DNA from: Colwellia sp.
GTDB taxonomy: Bacteria; Pseudomonadota; Gammaproteobacteria; Enterobacterales; Alteromonadaceae
Assembly: GCA_013215465.1 (NCBI GenBank)
Contig: JABSOW010000020.1
Location: 30,529 to 94,528 of the forward strand
Direction of reading: 5' to 3'
Length of the DNA: 64,000 bases
The stretch's first letter is position 1; each line of letters starts with the position of its first letter. Positions 45,206-54,888 of this stretch are shown one piece after another. Below the pieces are notes generated by a model. The model ran no database searches and was not told the origin of the DNA. It saw nothing but the letters and a program-made list of their open reading frames with translations. The position numbers were made by a program, and so were the translations under genes.

Positions 45206-45538
45206 CTATTTAGTAAGGTTAGCGGCTTCTGAAATAGAGCCTTTAACAAGGTTGATAACTTCTTCACAGCTTTTAGTCGTCACTTCATATGCATTTCTTG
45301 CAGAAGTTGAAACTTCTGTTTGCAGCTGATCGGTATAATATTTTTGTTCGTTAAGCATGTTAGTAAAATCAGTTTGCGTTGATAGCGTTTTTGTTTGTGC
45401 CGCCAATTCCCAACTGATAGCAGTAAGAAATGTTTTTTGTAGATTTAATAATTGCTCAATCGATTTTGTATTGATTTCTACAAGGCTATTGAATGGCTTT
45501 ATAGCAGTTGTGAATTGTTCTGATGTTTTTGTAAACAT
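45206..45538 (-). CDS. Phasin family protein
   Basis: 110 aa, helical: FTKTSEQFTTAIKPFNSLVE, IEQLLNLQKTFLTAISWELA and TDQLQTEVSTSARNAYEVTT-KSCEEVINLVKGSI. This is the phasin (PhaP) pattern, a coat protein of polyhydroxyalkanoate granules. A longer frame begins at 45661, but the ATG at 45538 is preceded by AAGGAAG and is the family's usual N-terminus. No PHA synthase is in the window. Confidence 0.85.
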   Translation of the reverse strand: MFTKTSEQFTTAIKPFNSLVEINTKSIEQLLNLQKTFLTAISWELAAQTKTLSTQTDFTNMLNEQKYYTDQLQTEVSTSARNAYEVTTKSCEEVINLVKGSISEAANLTK

Positions 45539-45929
45539 AATAAAGCTTCCTTTATTTGTGCTGCGGTGCAGTAATTTATGAAAAATCAGTATAAAGCGAT
45601 AAAATATTGCCGTCAATATTTTTATGCTGCCTAGCAGCATTGGAGGGGGAGTTAATACCAATCAAATTAACAAAGTGATCTTTTTAAACGGCCTAAATCT
45701 CTTGTTGTTCATGATTATGTATCAGTATCAGCGAGTTTTCTTCTAAAAATAGATGGTGATATTGTCGCAACTAAATTCATTAAAACAGCTAAAGGATTAA
45801 ATATTCTCTCGTCATTAATCAATCCGAGAAAGAAACTTGTCTCGGGTTTATATTTGATGCTGGTTTGAATGAGTTATATCAAAGGTGTTATTTAATACCA
45901 AATTAAATAATGAATGAAAAAGTTTCACG
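45539..45929. other. Intergenic stretch with ATACCAA repeat ends
   Basis: Contains AATACCAATCAAATTAAC near 45655 and TTAATACCAAATTAAATAAT near 45894, of the type seen at 17713 and 24125. Several short frames, none recognised. The block looks like accumulated remnants. Confidence 0.4.
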
Positions 45930-46120
45930 GCTCGTGAGTTTTTTAGGATTTATCCTGAAATTAAGAAAAAGTATTTTGGGGCCGAAAGTTACAGACTCAA
46001 AGTTATTTTGTCGAAACGATTGGTAATGCAAATGAAGAAACAATTAGAAAATATCTGCAAGAGAAATTAACTGAGCTAGTTCGAAAAAAAATACATTCAG
46101 ATCAGCTATACTTGTTCTAA
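45930..46120 (+). pseudogene. Remnant of an IS200/IS605-type TnpA transposase
   Basis: One frame gives AREFFRIYPEIKKKYF and, after a single-base deletion at the TTTTGGGG run, another gives WGRKLQTQSYFVETIGNANE followed by ETIRKYLQEKLTEL. This resembles the C-terminal half of Y1 transposases (F-WG-x-L-x-x-x-SYFV-x-T-x-G). The catalytic Tyr region is partly present but the N-terminus is absent. Confidence 0.6.
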
Positions 46121-46204
46121 AACTCGGTCGTTTTCGGCCGATATTTTTACAAAGACTTTAATTGAAAATTAATTACAAAGACTCTTAGAAGGTGACAAAT
46201 CAGC

Positions 46205-47782
46205 ATGTACTCGAATCACTCACATAAATTTCAGCTTAATAATAACTCCCTTTTCAAAAAATCATCCCTAATAAAGGGCTCGTTGTTTCTTGCTTTATCA
46301 ATACTTTTAACGGGTTGTAATGATAATGATCCTGAGGTGATAGTTCCTGTTGACCCCGTGGTATCGACTCTAGATGCGGATATTAGAGCAATCATTATTA
46401 CACAAAACCTGACAGGAGATCCTAGTACAGGAAGAGCATTACCTGATATCGAGGAACCTAAAGCTCAGTTAGGTATGAAACTCTTCTTTACTAAAAGTCT
46501 AGGTGGTGATCTCGACTCCGCCTGTGTTACCTGCCATCATCCTATGTTAGGTGGTGGTGATGATCTTGTTTTACCTATTGGTGTTGATGCGGAAGTGGTT
46601 GATTTGTTAGGACCTGGTCGAATTCATAGTGTCAATGGCGAGCATTTTGATGGCGGTCCCACGGTGCCTAGAAACTCACCAACAACCTTCAATATAGCTT
46701 TATGGGATAATTTTTTGTTTCATGATGGTCGAGTTGAAAGCTTAGGGAAAACGCCTAAAATGGGTGGTAATGACGGCTTAGGTATTCGTACACCAGACGT
46801 ACCTTTTGGAGAAAGAGATAGTGATGCAGGGGTAAATTTAGTCGTGTCTCAAGCCCGATTCCCAGTAACATCAAAAGAAGAGATGAAAAATTTCAGCACC
46901 TTTGATGGTACAAATAATGCCGAAGTTAGACAAAACCTAGAGCAGCGTTTAGGTGATTATGGTAATCCTTTAGGTGAAATGTTAATTGTTAATTATTGGT
47001 TAGCGGAGTTTAAAGAAGCCTTTTCTGATCCCGATGGCACAGCAGAAGAATTAATTACCTTTGACAATATTACTACTGCCATTGGTGAGTATGAAAGTTC
47101 CCAGGTGTTTGTCGAAACACCCTGGAAAGAATATGTGCAAGGTGATGATTCGGCAATTAGTGATGTTGCGAAACGTGGAGCAAAACTATTCTTTAACAGT
47201 CGTCAAGATGGCGGGGCAAACTGTAGTTCTTGTCATTCAGGTGATTTTTTCACAGATGAGAATTTTCATGTCATCGGTATGGCTCAGATAGGTCGAGGTA
47301 AAGGTGATGGTGATTATGGCACTGAAGACTTTGGTCGATTCCGTGAAACGCGAGATGAAAAAGACAAGTATGCGTTTAGAACGCCTTCGCTACTTAATGT
47401 TACTGCGACTGGCCCTTGGGGGCATGCCGGAGGCTCAACAACACTTCAGCAAGCGATTCGTACTCATTTAAACCCTCAAGAAGAATTGAACAATTATGAT
47501 TTCTCTCAATTAGATCCCAATATTCAAGCGGTTGATATGGTGATTAACACTCAACGTGTGATTGATAAGCTTGTGGCCAACAGAGCGGATGGTCTTACTA
47601 GTATTGAAGATATTAGTTTAACCGATACTCAGGTCGAAGAATTGTTGGCTTTTCTTGAAGTGCTAACGGATCCTTGTGTTGAAGACAGAGAATGTTTGAG
47701 TAAGTGGATTCCTGATGCAAGTGATACTAATCCTGATACATTGCGCATCAATGCTATTGATGGTGATGGTAACTATTTATAA
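46205..47782 (+). CDS. Lipoprotein di-heme cytochrome c peroxidase-like protein
   Basis: 525 aa. Lipoprotein signal with lipobox ILLTGC (Cys about 38). Two heme c sites: CVTCH near residue 106 and CSSCH near 339. Family motifs KAQLGMKLFFTKSLGGDLDS, PRNSPTTFNIALWDNFLFHD-GRVESL and AFRTPSLLNVTATGPWGHAG put it in the MauG/cytochrome c peroxidase superfamily. Longer than classical CcpA (~325 aa), with an insert between the domains. It would sit in the periplasm on a lipid anchor and reduce peroxide or oxidise a substrate. Single gene. Confidence 0.88.
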   Translation: MYSNHSHKFQLNNNSLFKKSSLIKGSLFLALSILLTGCNDNDPEVIVPVDPVVSTLDADIRAIIITQNLTGDPSTGRALPDIEEPKAQLGMKLFFTKSLGGDLDSACVTCHHPMLGGGDDLVLPIGVDAEVVDLLGPGRIHSVNGEHFDGGPTVPRNSPTTFNIALWDNFLFHDGRVESLGKTPKMGGNDGLGIRTPDVPFGERDSDAGVNLVVSQARFPVTSKEEMKNFSTFDGTNNAEVRQNLEQRLGDYGNPLGEMLIVNYWLAEFKEAFSDPDGTAEELITFDNITTAIGEYESSQVFVETPWKEYVQGDDSAISDVAKRGAKLFFNSRQDGGANCSSCHSGDFFTDENFHVIGMAQIGRGKGDGDYGTEDFGRFRETRDEKDKYAFRTPSLLNVTATGPWGHAGGSTTLQQAIRTHLNPQEELNNYDFSQLDPNIQAVDMVINTQRVIDKLVANRADGLTSIEDISLTDTQVEELLAFLEVLTDPCVEDRECLSKWIPDASDTNPDTLRINAIDGDGNYL

Positions 47783-47913
47783 GAGTATAAGAGCGGTGAG
47801 TAGTTGATGTCGACAACTTTCCGCTTTGAACATTAAAGCTAATGTATTCACCCTTGAAAGTTAAATATTTTCCATGGCCGCTGTACTAAGTGGTGCTAAA
47901 GGCTGGAAAGCCA

Positions 47914-48029
47914 TATATATACCCGTTTCACTTGTTTTTAAGGGAATAACCCTTAATAAAAAAATGTGCCTTGATTATGAATCGTTCAGTCTTCCTGAAA
48001 TGAGCATCTTCAAGTGGAACGGGTATATA
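47914..48029. repeat. Dispersed palindromic repeat, copy 3 (longest)
   Basis: Begins TATATATACCCGTTTCACTTG and ends GCATCTTCAAGTGGAACGGG then TATATA; the terminal parts are near inverted repeats. The interior (GTGCCTTGATTATGAATCG, TTCAGTCTTCCTGAAATGA) matches copy 1. A further half unit (ATACCCGTTACCATTCAAG) follows directly. Confidence 0.7.
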
Positions 48030-48138
48030 CCCGTTACCATTCAAGTTGTAGGATAAAACTTTTGAAAACTGTCTATGGCTATATTTTTATTTGATATCGA
48101 TGAAGAAATCAATAATATCTACCCCCCAAATACAAACT

Positions 48139-48906
48139 TTATTTAGGTTCCATTCGAATAGCGCCATCAAGGCGAATAACTTCGCCGTTGAGGTAGCTAT
48201 TAGTAATGATGTGAGCGGCCAAATCTGCATACTCAACCGGATCACCAAAACGTTTAGGGCTTTGCACCATTTTGATAAGTGGATCGCGGATTTCGTCACT
48301 GAAACCTTTCATCATCGGTGTATCGAAAAGACCCGGTGCAATGGTCATAATACGAATACCAAGTGGGGCTAAATCGCGAGCAATTGGTAGGGTCATCGAA
48401 ACAATGGCGCCTTTACTTGCGCTATAGGCCGATTGGCCAACTTGACCATCAAATGCTGCCACTGAGGCAGTATTGATAATTACGCCACGTTCACCTTTAG
48501 CGTCTGGCTCGTTTTTAGCCATTTGTTCAGCCGCTAAACGTAGTACATTAAAGGTACCAATCAAGTTTATATTAATCACTTGCGAGAATTTTTCTAAGGC
48601 TAAAGCGCCGTTACGACCAACGGTTTTACCACCAGGGGCAATGCCCGCGCAATTAATACAGGCGTGAATGGTACCAAAGGCATCAACTGCTTGTTTTATA
48701 CCAGCAACAACAGAAGCTTCGTCAGTAACATTTACTTTAGCGAAAATGGCATTATCACCTAAGCTAGCAACGAGTGATTTTCCTGCATCTTCGTTTAAGT
48801 CAAAAGCAACAATTTTCGCGCCTTTTTTGGCTAGTTCCTGACAGGTTACTAAACCTAGGCCTGAAGCGCCGCCAGTTACGACAACGACTTTATTATTTAA
48901 ATCCAT
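48139..48906 (-). CDS. SDR-family 3-hydroxyacyl-CoA dehydrogenase
   Basis: 255 aa. Rossmann motif TGGASGLG at residues 11-18, VAFDLNEDAG for NAD preference, CINCAGIAPGGKTVG, and the catalytic YSASK near 163; ends YLNGEVIRLDGAIRMEPK. It is close to the HSD17B10/type II 3-hydroxyacyl-CoA dehydrogenase group, which acts in branched-chain or short-chain acyl-CoA oxidation. Lies 14 bp downstream of the acyl-CoA dehydrogenase gene, so the pair performs successive beta-oxidation steps (hydratase elsewhere). Confidence 0.9.
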   Translation of the reverse strand: MDLNNKVVVVTGGASGLGLVTCQELAKKGAKIVAFDLNEDAGKSLVASLGDNAIFAKVNVTDEASVVAGIKQAVDAFGTIHACINCAGIAPGGKTVGRNGALALEKFSQVININLIGTFNVLRLAAEQMAKNEPDAKGERGVIINTASVAAFDGQVGQSAYSASKGAIVSMTLPIARDLAPLGIRIMTIAPGLFDTPMMKGFSDEIRDPLIKMVQSPKRFGDPVEYADLAAHIITNSYLNGEVIRLDGAIRMEPK

Positions 48907-48920
48907 GGTAAATCCTTAAA

Positions 48921-50078
48921 TTAGTTAATTTCTAGTAACAGTTCACGAGCGATAATTACTCGCTGAATTTCGCTAGTGCCTTCATAAATACTTGCCACCC
49001 TAACATCTCGAGTATAGCGCTCTAGTGGGTAATCTTTGATGTATCCTGCGCCTCCCATTAGTTGCAGTGCGGTATAGCAGACCTGATTGGCTTTTTCAGA
49101 AGCAAATAGCTTAGCCATTGATGCTTCTTTACCAAATGGTTGCCCTTTGTCTTTTTTATCAGCTGCGTTCATTAGTAATAAACGCGCCGCTTCTAGGTCA
49201 GTATAAGCATCAGCTAACATCCATTGAATACCTTGAAAACTTGCGATTTTCTGACCAAATTGTTGACGTTCGTTAACATAATCACGGGCAAAATCGATTG
49301 CAGCTAAACCTATACCTAATGACAGTGAACCAATACCTATACGGCCACCAGCCAGTTCAGAAACTGCTATTTTAAAGCCCTGGTTTAGTGTGCCCATTAA
49401 GGCATCTTTAGGCAGTCGACAGTTATCAAATACCACTTCGTTTGTGACCGAAGCATGCTGGCCCATTTTTTTCTCGGCTGGCGATATCACTAAACCCGGC
49501 GCATCAGCTTCAACTAAGAAACACGAAATACCTTTTCCTCTTTTTGCACTCGGATCAGTTACCGCCCATAATACAAATACACCAGCATATTCAGCACTAG
49601 TAATAAATTGTTTAGCGCCATTAATGATCCATTCATCACCCACTAAAACGGCTTTAGTTTTCATACCTGAGGGATCTGAACCCGCGCCAGACTCAGTTAA
49701 ACAAAAGCCACCAGCAGCATATTCTCCACTACAAAGTTTTGGCAAATATTTTTGTTTTTGCGCTTCATTGGCAACAGACTCAATGACTTCACCAACCATA
49801 TTGGTTACTGACATAGTGACAGCTGTTGAAGCACAGGCGCGTGAAATTTCAGTCATTGCGAGGCTAAATACTAGGGTACCAGCTTCAGCGCCGCCGTATT
49901 GTGAACTTACATTTAGCCCCATAAAGCCAAGTTCAGCGAGTTTTTTTAAATTAGATAAGAACAGTTCGCGATCACCATGTTGATCGAGTTTTTCAGCCAC
50001 AGGCGCAAGTTCAGTTTGTGCAAACTTAGCCGCCATGTCTTTTATCATCGCTTGGTCTTCAGTTAATGAAAGGTCCAT
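48921..50078 (-). CDS. Acyl-CoA dehydrogenase
   Basis: 385 aa, FAD enzyme. Three-domain ACAD: helical N-terminus, AGGFCLTESGAGSDPSGMKT flavin-binding segment, then LAGGRIGIGSLSLGIGLAAI and RQQFGQKIASFQGIQWMLAD, with the C-terminal YTRDVRVASIYEGTSEIQRV (catalytic Glu of the EGT motif near residue 367). It oxidises acyl-CoA to enoyl-CoA, probably short or branched chain. First gene of a two-gene operon with the SDR. Confidence 0.93.
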   Translation of the reverse strand: MDLSLTEDQAMIKDMAAKFAQTELAPVAEKLDQHGDRELFLSNLKKLAELGFMGLNVSSQYGGAEAGTLVFSLAMTEISRACASTAVTMSVTNMVGEVIESVANEAQKQKYLPKLCSGEYAAGGFCLTESGAGSDPSGMKTKAVLVGDEWIINGAKQFITSAEYAGVFVLWAVTDPSAKRGKGISCFLVEADAPGLVISPAEKKMGQHASVTNEVVFDNCRLPKDALMGTLNQGFKIAVSELAGGRIGIGSLSLGIGLAAIDFARDYVNERQQFGQKIASFQGIQWMLADAYTDLEAARLLLMNAADKKDKGQPFGKEASMAKLFASEKANQVCYTALQLMGGAGYIKDYPLERYTRDVRVASIYEGTSEIQRVIIARELLLEIN

Positions 50079-50324
50079 AATATTTCTCTTTAAAATTTTC
50101 TTTGTGAAATTCAGTGTTTATCAATTTTAGTGTGCGTTTTTCTCGGGAGACGTCAACACTTTATTTCTCATCTTGGCTATCGAAATAGCTGATATAGAAA
50201 TAGATGCCAATACTATAGGTAGATTTAACGTTAATTTAAATGACAAAATGTACCGACATAACTCACTAAATGTTACATATTTATGTATAGTTGATAACAA
50301 ATATAAGTGATAGATAGGGTGAGC

Positions 50325-51320
50325 ATGGCAAAAGTAGATATTCATTATTTTCGTGAAGCGCTTAATTGTGCTGTGCGTAAAGGCGATGATGCTGCCGAGA
50401 TCTTATCGACATTAGGCGTTAAAATTCTGCCAAACCAACAACAGGTTGATGGTGAGCAAATGACTCGTTTAGTGCAATATGTGTGGGCAAACCTGAACGA
50501 TGAGTTCCTTGGCTGCACTAACCAACCTTGTAAGCTTGGCATGTTTCCTTTTATGGCTCATCATGTATTTCACTATAAAAGCCTTGAAAAAATGCTCGAG
50601 CAAGGAATCTCCTTTTACAACTTAGTGACAGATGATATACAAATGAAGTTAGTTCGACGGGGGGATTTTGCTGAATTAGAATTCTTTTTTGCCCATCCAG
50701 AGCAAGATCCAAATCACTTCTTTCTCGAGTTCTGGTTAATTATTTGGCATCGATTTTCCAGTTGGTTAATTGATGTAAAAATCCCCTTAAGTCAAGTTTG
50801 TTTCACTCACGGCAAACCTAGCCATTGGCAGGAAATAAAGTTACTTTTTTCATGTCGCCATAGTTTCAATCGACCAGTAGTAAAACTGTGTTTTCACGCC
50901 AAGTATTTAGATCTACCTTGTGTTAAAACAAGAAAAGAACTGACACGTTTTTTACGTGAATCACCTGCTGATTTAATCACTATTCCAGGAAGTGAACACA
51001 GCTTTAAGGCAAAAATTAGCGCAATACTTATTTATCATAAGAGTGATATCCTTTATTGCCCAAGTTTTGAAACTCTTGCCTTGCATTTAAACATGAGTGC
51101 GCAAACGTTGCGCCGCCGTCTTAAAGTAGAGGGCACAAATTATCCTATGATTAAGAATGAAATTCGACGGGACATGGCGATTGATTATTTATTAAAAAGT
51201 GACGATAGTATTGCCGATATAGCCAACATTTTGGGTTTTAGTGAGCCGAGATCATTTACTCGCGCTTTTAAGCACTGGACTGGAGTATCACCGTCAAAAT
51301 ACATTCAATCGAAGAATTAA
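50325..51320 (+). CDS. AraC family transcriptional regulator, divergent from acyl-CoA dehydrogenase
   Basis: 331 aa. N-terminal arabinose-binding-like domain of the OruR/ArgR type (CKLGMFPFMAHHVFHYKSLE) and C-terminal HTH (TLALHLNMSAQTLRRRLKVE, IADIANILGFSEPRSFTRAF-KHWTGVSPSKY). The ATG at 50325 (AGGGTGAGC before it) is preferred to a GTG at 50307. It is divergent from the ACAD/SDR operon with about 245 bp between starts, so it is a likely activator of it; no operator could be fixed. Confidence 0.9.
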   Translation: MAKVDIHYFREALNCAVRKGDDAAEILSTLGVKILPNQQQVDGEQMTRLVQYVWANLNDEFLGCTNQPCKLGMFPFMAHHVFHYKSLEKMLEQGISFYNLVTDDIQMKLVRRGDFAELEFFFAHPEQDPNHFFLEFWLIIWHRFSSWLIDVKIPLSQVCFTHGKPSHWQEIKLLFSCRHSFNRPVVKLCFHAKYLDLPCVKTRKELTRFLRESPADLITIPGSEHSFKAKISAILIYHKSDILYCPSFETLALHLNMSAQTLRRRLKVEGTNYPMIKNEIRRDMAIDYLLKSDDSIADIANILGFSEPRSFTRAFKHWTGVSPSKYIQSKN

Positions 51321-51450
51321 GGTCAAATGGTGTGAATTTTGTTTATTAAGGTGGTTAAGTATAGATTTTTAAGACTGCTTAAATAAAATTTAGCAAGGAT
51401 TAAAATAAGACTTATAGGAGATTATACTGAAATTTATAATCAATTGAAAT

Positions 51451-51527
<77 letters not shown>

Positions 51528-51644
51528 TCCGAATGAGTTTTATAAAGATAATATAAAACAAAGTCTTAGAAGTTTTTATTCATTCTAAAAGAATTGGTTA
51601 TGGGAGCACTTTATTTATGAAAAGTGAACCTACGACCTTAAATT

Positions 51645-51721
<77 letters not shown>

Positions 51722-51838
51722 TCCGAATGAGTTTTATACATACAATATAAAACAAAGTCTTAGAAGTTTTTATTCATTCTAAAAGAATTGGTTATGGGAG
51801 CACTTTATTTATGGAAAATGAACCTACGACCTTAAATT

Positions 51839-51915
<77 letters not shown>

Positions 51916-52032
51916 TCCGAATGAGTTTTATAAAAATAATATAAAACAAAGTCTTAGAAGTTTTTATTCATTCTAAAAGAATTGGTTATGGGAGCACTTT
52001 ATTTATGAAAAGTGAACCTACGACCTTAAATT

Positions 52033-52109
<77 letters not shown>

Positions 52110-52200
52110 TCCGAATGACCTAATAAATTAGGTAAGCCACAATAGTTTTAATTCTTACTGCAAGAACAATTTCAAAAGTGTCCCCTTGAAATCGAGGCGT

Positions 52201-52229
52201 ATAGTAAGGATAGCACCGACATAAAGCAA
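52201..52229 (-). promoter_or_regulatory. Predicted promoter of the tRNA-fMet array
   Basis: On the minus strand TTGCTT (52229-52224), 17-base spacer, TACTAT (52206-52201), then a GC-rich ACGCCTCG at the likely start. This is the pattern of stable RNA promoters. About 90 bases of leader precede copy 4. Confidence 0.5.
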
Positions 52230-52399
52230 GCGCTTTTTTAGATAAATATCTATACGCTCAAATGTTATTCGTTATGCCCGAATTATCAGCTATTTGATGA
52301 GTGTTATTTTAACAATGCTCAACTTTTGTTTATGTGTGGCTGTAGTTTGGTTATAATTACCGCCATCTGTTCCTTAGGAACAATTTTTAGGATTAAACA

Positions 52400-54550
52400 A
52401 TGCAAGAACATATGCAACCATTTTTAGCCTTAACCTCGCCAGGTATTGAGGTTTTACTCGCTGATGAAATTAAAAACCTTGGCGCTGAACAGGTAGTACA
52501 AAAACCAGAAGGGGTTTATTTTAGTGCTCCTATAGCACTGGGTTATAAAATTAGTTTATGGACCCGCCTCGCCACACGAGTGATGTTAAAGCTTGGTGAA
52601 GGCGAAGCAAAAAATAAAGATGAGTTATTTAAAGCGGCAAGCACGATAAATTGGCTTGAACACTTTAACAGTGATACTACTTTTGCCATTGACTTTGTCG
52701 GTTACAGTGAAGAAATTCGTAACAGCCAATTTGGTGGCTTAACAATTAAAGATGCCATTGTTGATCAATTTAGAGAACAAGGTTTTGAGCGACCAAATGT
52801 TGATAAAAAATCGCCACAAATAAGTTTCCAAGCACGTTTACTCAGAGACAATGTCAGCATTTATTTAGATTTTTCTGGTAGAGGTTTATTTCAACGGGGT
52901 TATCGTGAGCACAGTGGTGCGGCACCATTGAAAGAAAATTTGGCTGCAGCGTTAATTTTACGCTCAGGTTGGTTAGCGGATACCAGTAAACCGTTAGTCG
53001 ATCCTATGTGTGGCTCGGGCACTATCTTAATTGAAGCGATTGCTATGGCGACTAAACAAGCGCCAAGCATTAATCGAGATTCGTGGGGTTTTGAATCTTG
53101 GTTAAAGCATGATGAAGAATTATGGCAAAGCCAATTAAATAAAGCGATTGATGATTCAGCTAACGCGTTAGAGCAAGCGAAAATCAGTAGCTTGAAAGTT
53201 TTCGGTGTTGATATAGATGCCGGTGTTTTAAAAACGGCACAGCAAAATGCCCGAAATGCCAATGTACAACGTTTCATTGAATTTAAGTGTCAAAATACTA
53301 ATGACATCAATAATGTTTACGGGCAGCCGGGTACTATTCTATTTAACCCACCTTATGGCGAACGTATTGGCGAGTTACCTGAGCTTGTTGAAAATTTTGT
53401 TTTATTTGGCCAAAAACTTAAAAGCCAATTTATCGATTGGCGTGTGGCTATATTAACAGCCAATGTTGAACTGCTTGCCATGCTTAAATTATCAAGCTTT
53501 AAGCGTTATAAATTCAAAAATGGGCCGATAGATTGTCAATTAGCACTCTATAATGTTGATGAAAAGCAGTTAGCAAAAGATGCGGTTAATCCAGAGTCAT
53601 CTTTTGCCGAGGAAGACAGTGCTTTTGCTAATCGCTTAAAGAAAAATCGTAAAACCTTAAAAGGTTGGCTTAAATCAAATCAAATCGATTGTTATCGTTT
53701 ATACGATGCGGATATTCCTGAATATAATGTTGCCATTGATATTTATGGTGATTATTTAGTTATTCAAGAATATGCAGCGCCGAAAACTATTGATGAGAAA
53801 AAAGCAACTAAACGCCTGCAAGAAGTGATTTATTGGGCGCCAAAAGTACTCGATATACCAACCGATAAAGTGGTATTAAAAACTCGCGCCAAGCAAAAAG
53901 GTAAAAATCAATACCAACGTGTTGATAAATCTAGACAATCGATCACTATCAATGAACATGGTGCCTTGTTTAAAATTAACTTGTGGGACTACCTTGATAC
54001 CGGCCTATTTTTAGATCACCGTAAAACGAGACAAATAGTCGCTAAAAAGTCAAAAAATAAAAGTTTGTTAAACTTGTTTGCCTATACCGGATCGGTGTCA
54101 GTGCAAGCGGCTTTACATGGCGCAAGCTCAATAACGACGGTTGATATGTCTAATACCTATCTGAATTGGGCACAAGATAACTTTGCGTTAAACAAACTAA
54201 ACGGTCATAAATATCAATTTATTCAAGCTGACTGCTTAGATTGGCTGAAAAAGAATACCACAGCATATGATATCGTTTTTATTGATCCGCCAACCTTTTC
54301 TAACTCTAAACGTATGGAAGACAGTTTTGATGTACAACGTGATCATGTGGCATTAATTACTGATGCCTTGAAATCATTAGCGGTTGGCGGTGAAATATTT
54401 TTCACTAATAACAAGCGTAATTTCAAAATGGATTTTGAGGCGATGGCAGCACTAGGCCTGCAAGCACAAGCGATGTCTGATGTGACGCGAGATAAGGATT
54501 TCGCCCGTAATAAACACATCCATAATAGCTGGTCTATTACTAGAAAATAA
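52400..54550 (+). CDS. rlmKL: 23S rRNA methyltransferase RlmKL
   Basis: 716 aa fusion. N-terminal THUMP domain (residues ~40-155), RlmL methyltransferase (m2G2445) with DPMCGSGTILIEA near 200 and LFNPPYGERIG near 315, then RlmK (m7G2069) with NLFAYTGSVSVQAALHGASS near 557 and FIDPPTFSNSKRM near 628. It acts on 23S rRNA during 50S assembly. Starts at 52400; the ATG four codons later is possible too. AGGATTAAACA precedes. Length and order match the gammaproteobacterial fused enzyme. Confidence 0.96.
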   Translation: MQEHMQPFLALTSPGIEVLLADEIKNLGAEQVVQKPEGVYFSAPIALGYKISLWTRLATRVMLKLGEGEAKNKDELFKAASTINWLEHFNSDTTFAIDFVGYSEEIRNSQFGGLTIKDAIVDQFREQGFERPNVDKKSPQISFQARLLRDNVSIYLDFSGRGLFQRGYREHSGAAPLKENLAAALILRSGWLADTSKPLVDPMCGSGTILIEAIAMATKQAPSINRDSWGFESWLKHDEELWQSQLNKAIDDSANALEQAKISSLKVFGVDIDAGVLKTAQQNARNANVQRFIEFKCQNTNDINNVYGQPGTILFNPPYGERIGELPELVENFVLFGQKLKSQFIDWRVAILTANVELLAMLKLSSFKRYKFKNGPIDCQLALYNVDEKQLAKDAVNPESSFAEEDSAFANRLKKNRKTLKGWLKSNQIDCYRLYDADIPEYNVAIDIYGDYLVIQEYAAPKTIDEKKATKRLQEVIYWAPKVLDIPTDKVVLKTRAKQKGKNQYQRVDKSRQSITINEHGALFKINLWDYLDTGLFLDHRKTRQIVAKKSKNKSLLNLFAYTGSVSVQAALHGASSITTVDMSNTYLNWAQDNFALNKLNGHKYQFIQADCLDWLKKNTTAYDIVFIDPPTFSNSKRMEDSFDVQRDHVALITDALKSLAVGGEIFFTNNKRNFKMDFEAMAALGLQAQAMSDVTRDKDFARNKHIHNSWSITRK

Positions 54551-54578
54551 GCCGAACAAAGCATAGTGAACCCTTAGC

Positions 54579-54869
54579 ATGGTAACAAGTAGTATGATCA
54601 CGAAAGAATTTATTTTATACGGCAGTGACGGTTGTCATTTGTGTGAGCAAGCATTGGCTATTTGCTTAACCGTATTAACAGATGAACAGTTAAATGAAAT
54701 TGATATTGTTGATCAGCCAAATGTTGCCCATGAGACTAAAAGTTTAGTTGAACTCTATGGTGTACACATTCCAGTATTAGAAAAGTTAGGTAATACTCTT
54801 GGTGAAAATAAAAAGCTATTTTGGCCTTTTACCATAGAGCAAGTTGCAGAATTAACAGCGAATCAATAA
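54579..54869 (+). CDS. Glutaredoxin-like protein (DUF836)
   Basis: About 90 aa. LYGSDGCHLCEQALAI has a CxxC (CHLC) as in the glutaredoxin-like DUF836 family, followed by IDIVDQPNVAHETKSLVELY-GVHIPVLE with the cis-Pro (IPV). Often found between rlmKL and uup in this order of bacteria, as here. Probable thiol redox protein of unknown partner. An ATG five codons in is an equally plausible start. Confidence 0.88.
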   Translation: MVTSSMITKEFILYGSDGCHLCEQALAICLTVLTDEQLNEIDIVDQPNVAHETKSLVELYGVHIPVLEKLGNTLGENKKLFWPFTIEQVAELTANQ

Positions 54870-54888
54870 AAGCGAGTTTAAATAACCG

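Noticed and set aside
45690..45900. Possible gene fragment between phasin and the IS200 relic
   Set aside because: Short phrases in several frames, but none could be tied to a family; left as unassigned intergenic DNA.
49390..49983. 197-aa open frame antisense to the acyl-CoA dehydrogenase gene
   Set aside because: It mirrors a strongly conserved coding sequence; composition is that of a shadow frame.
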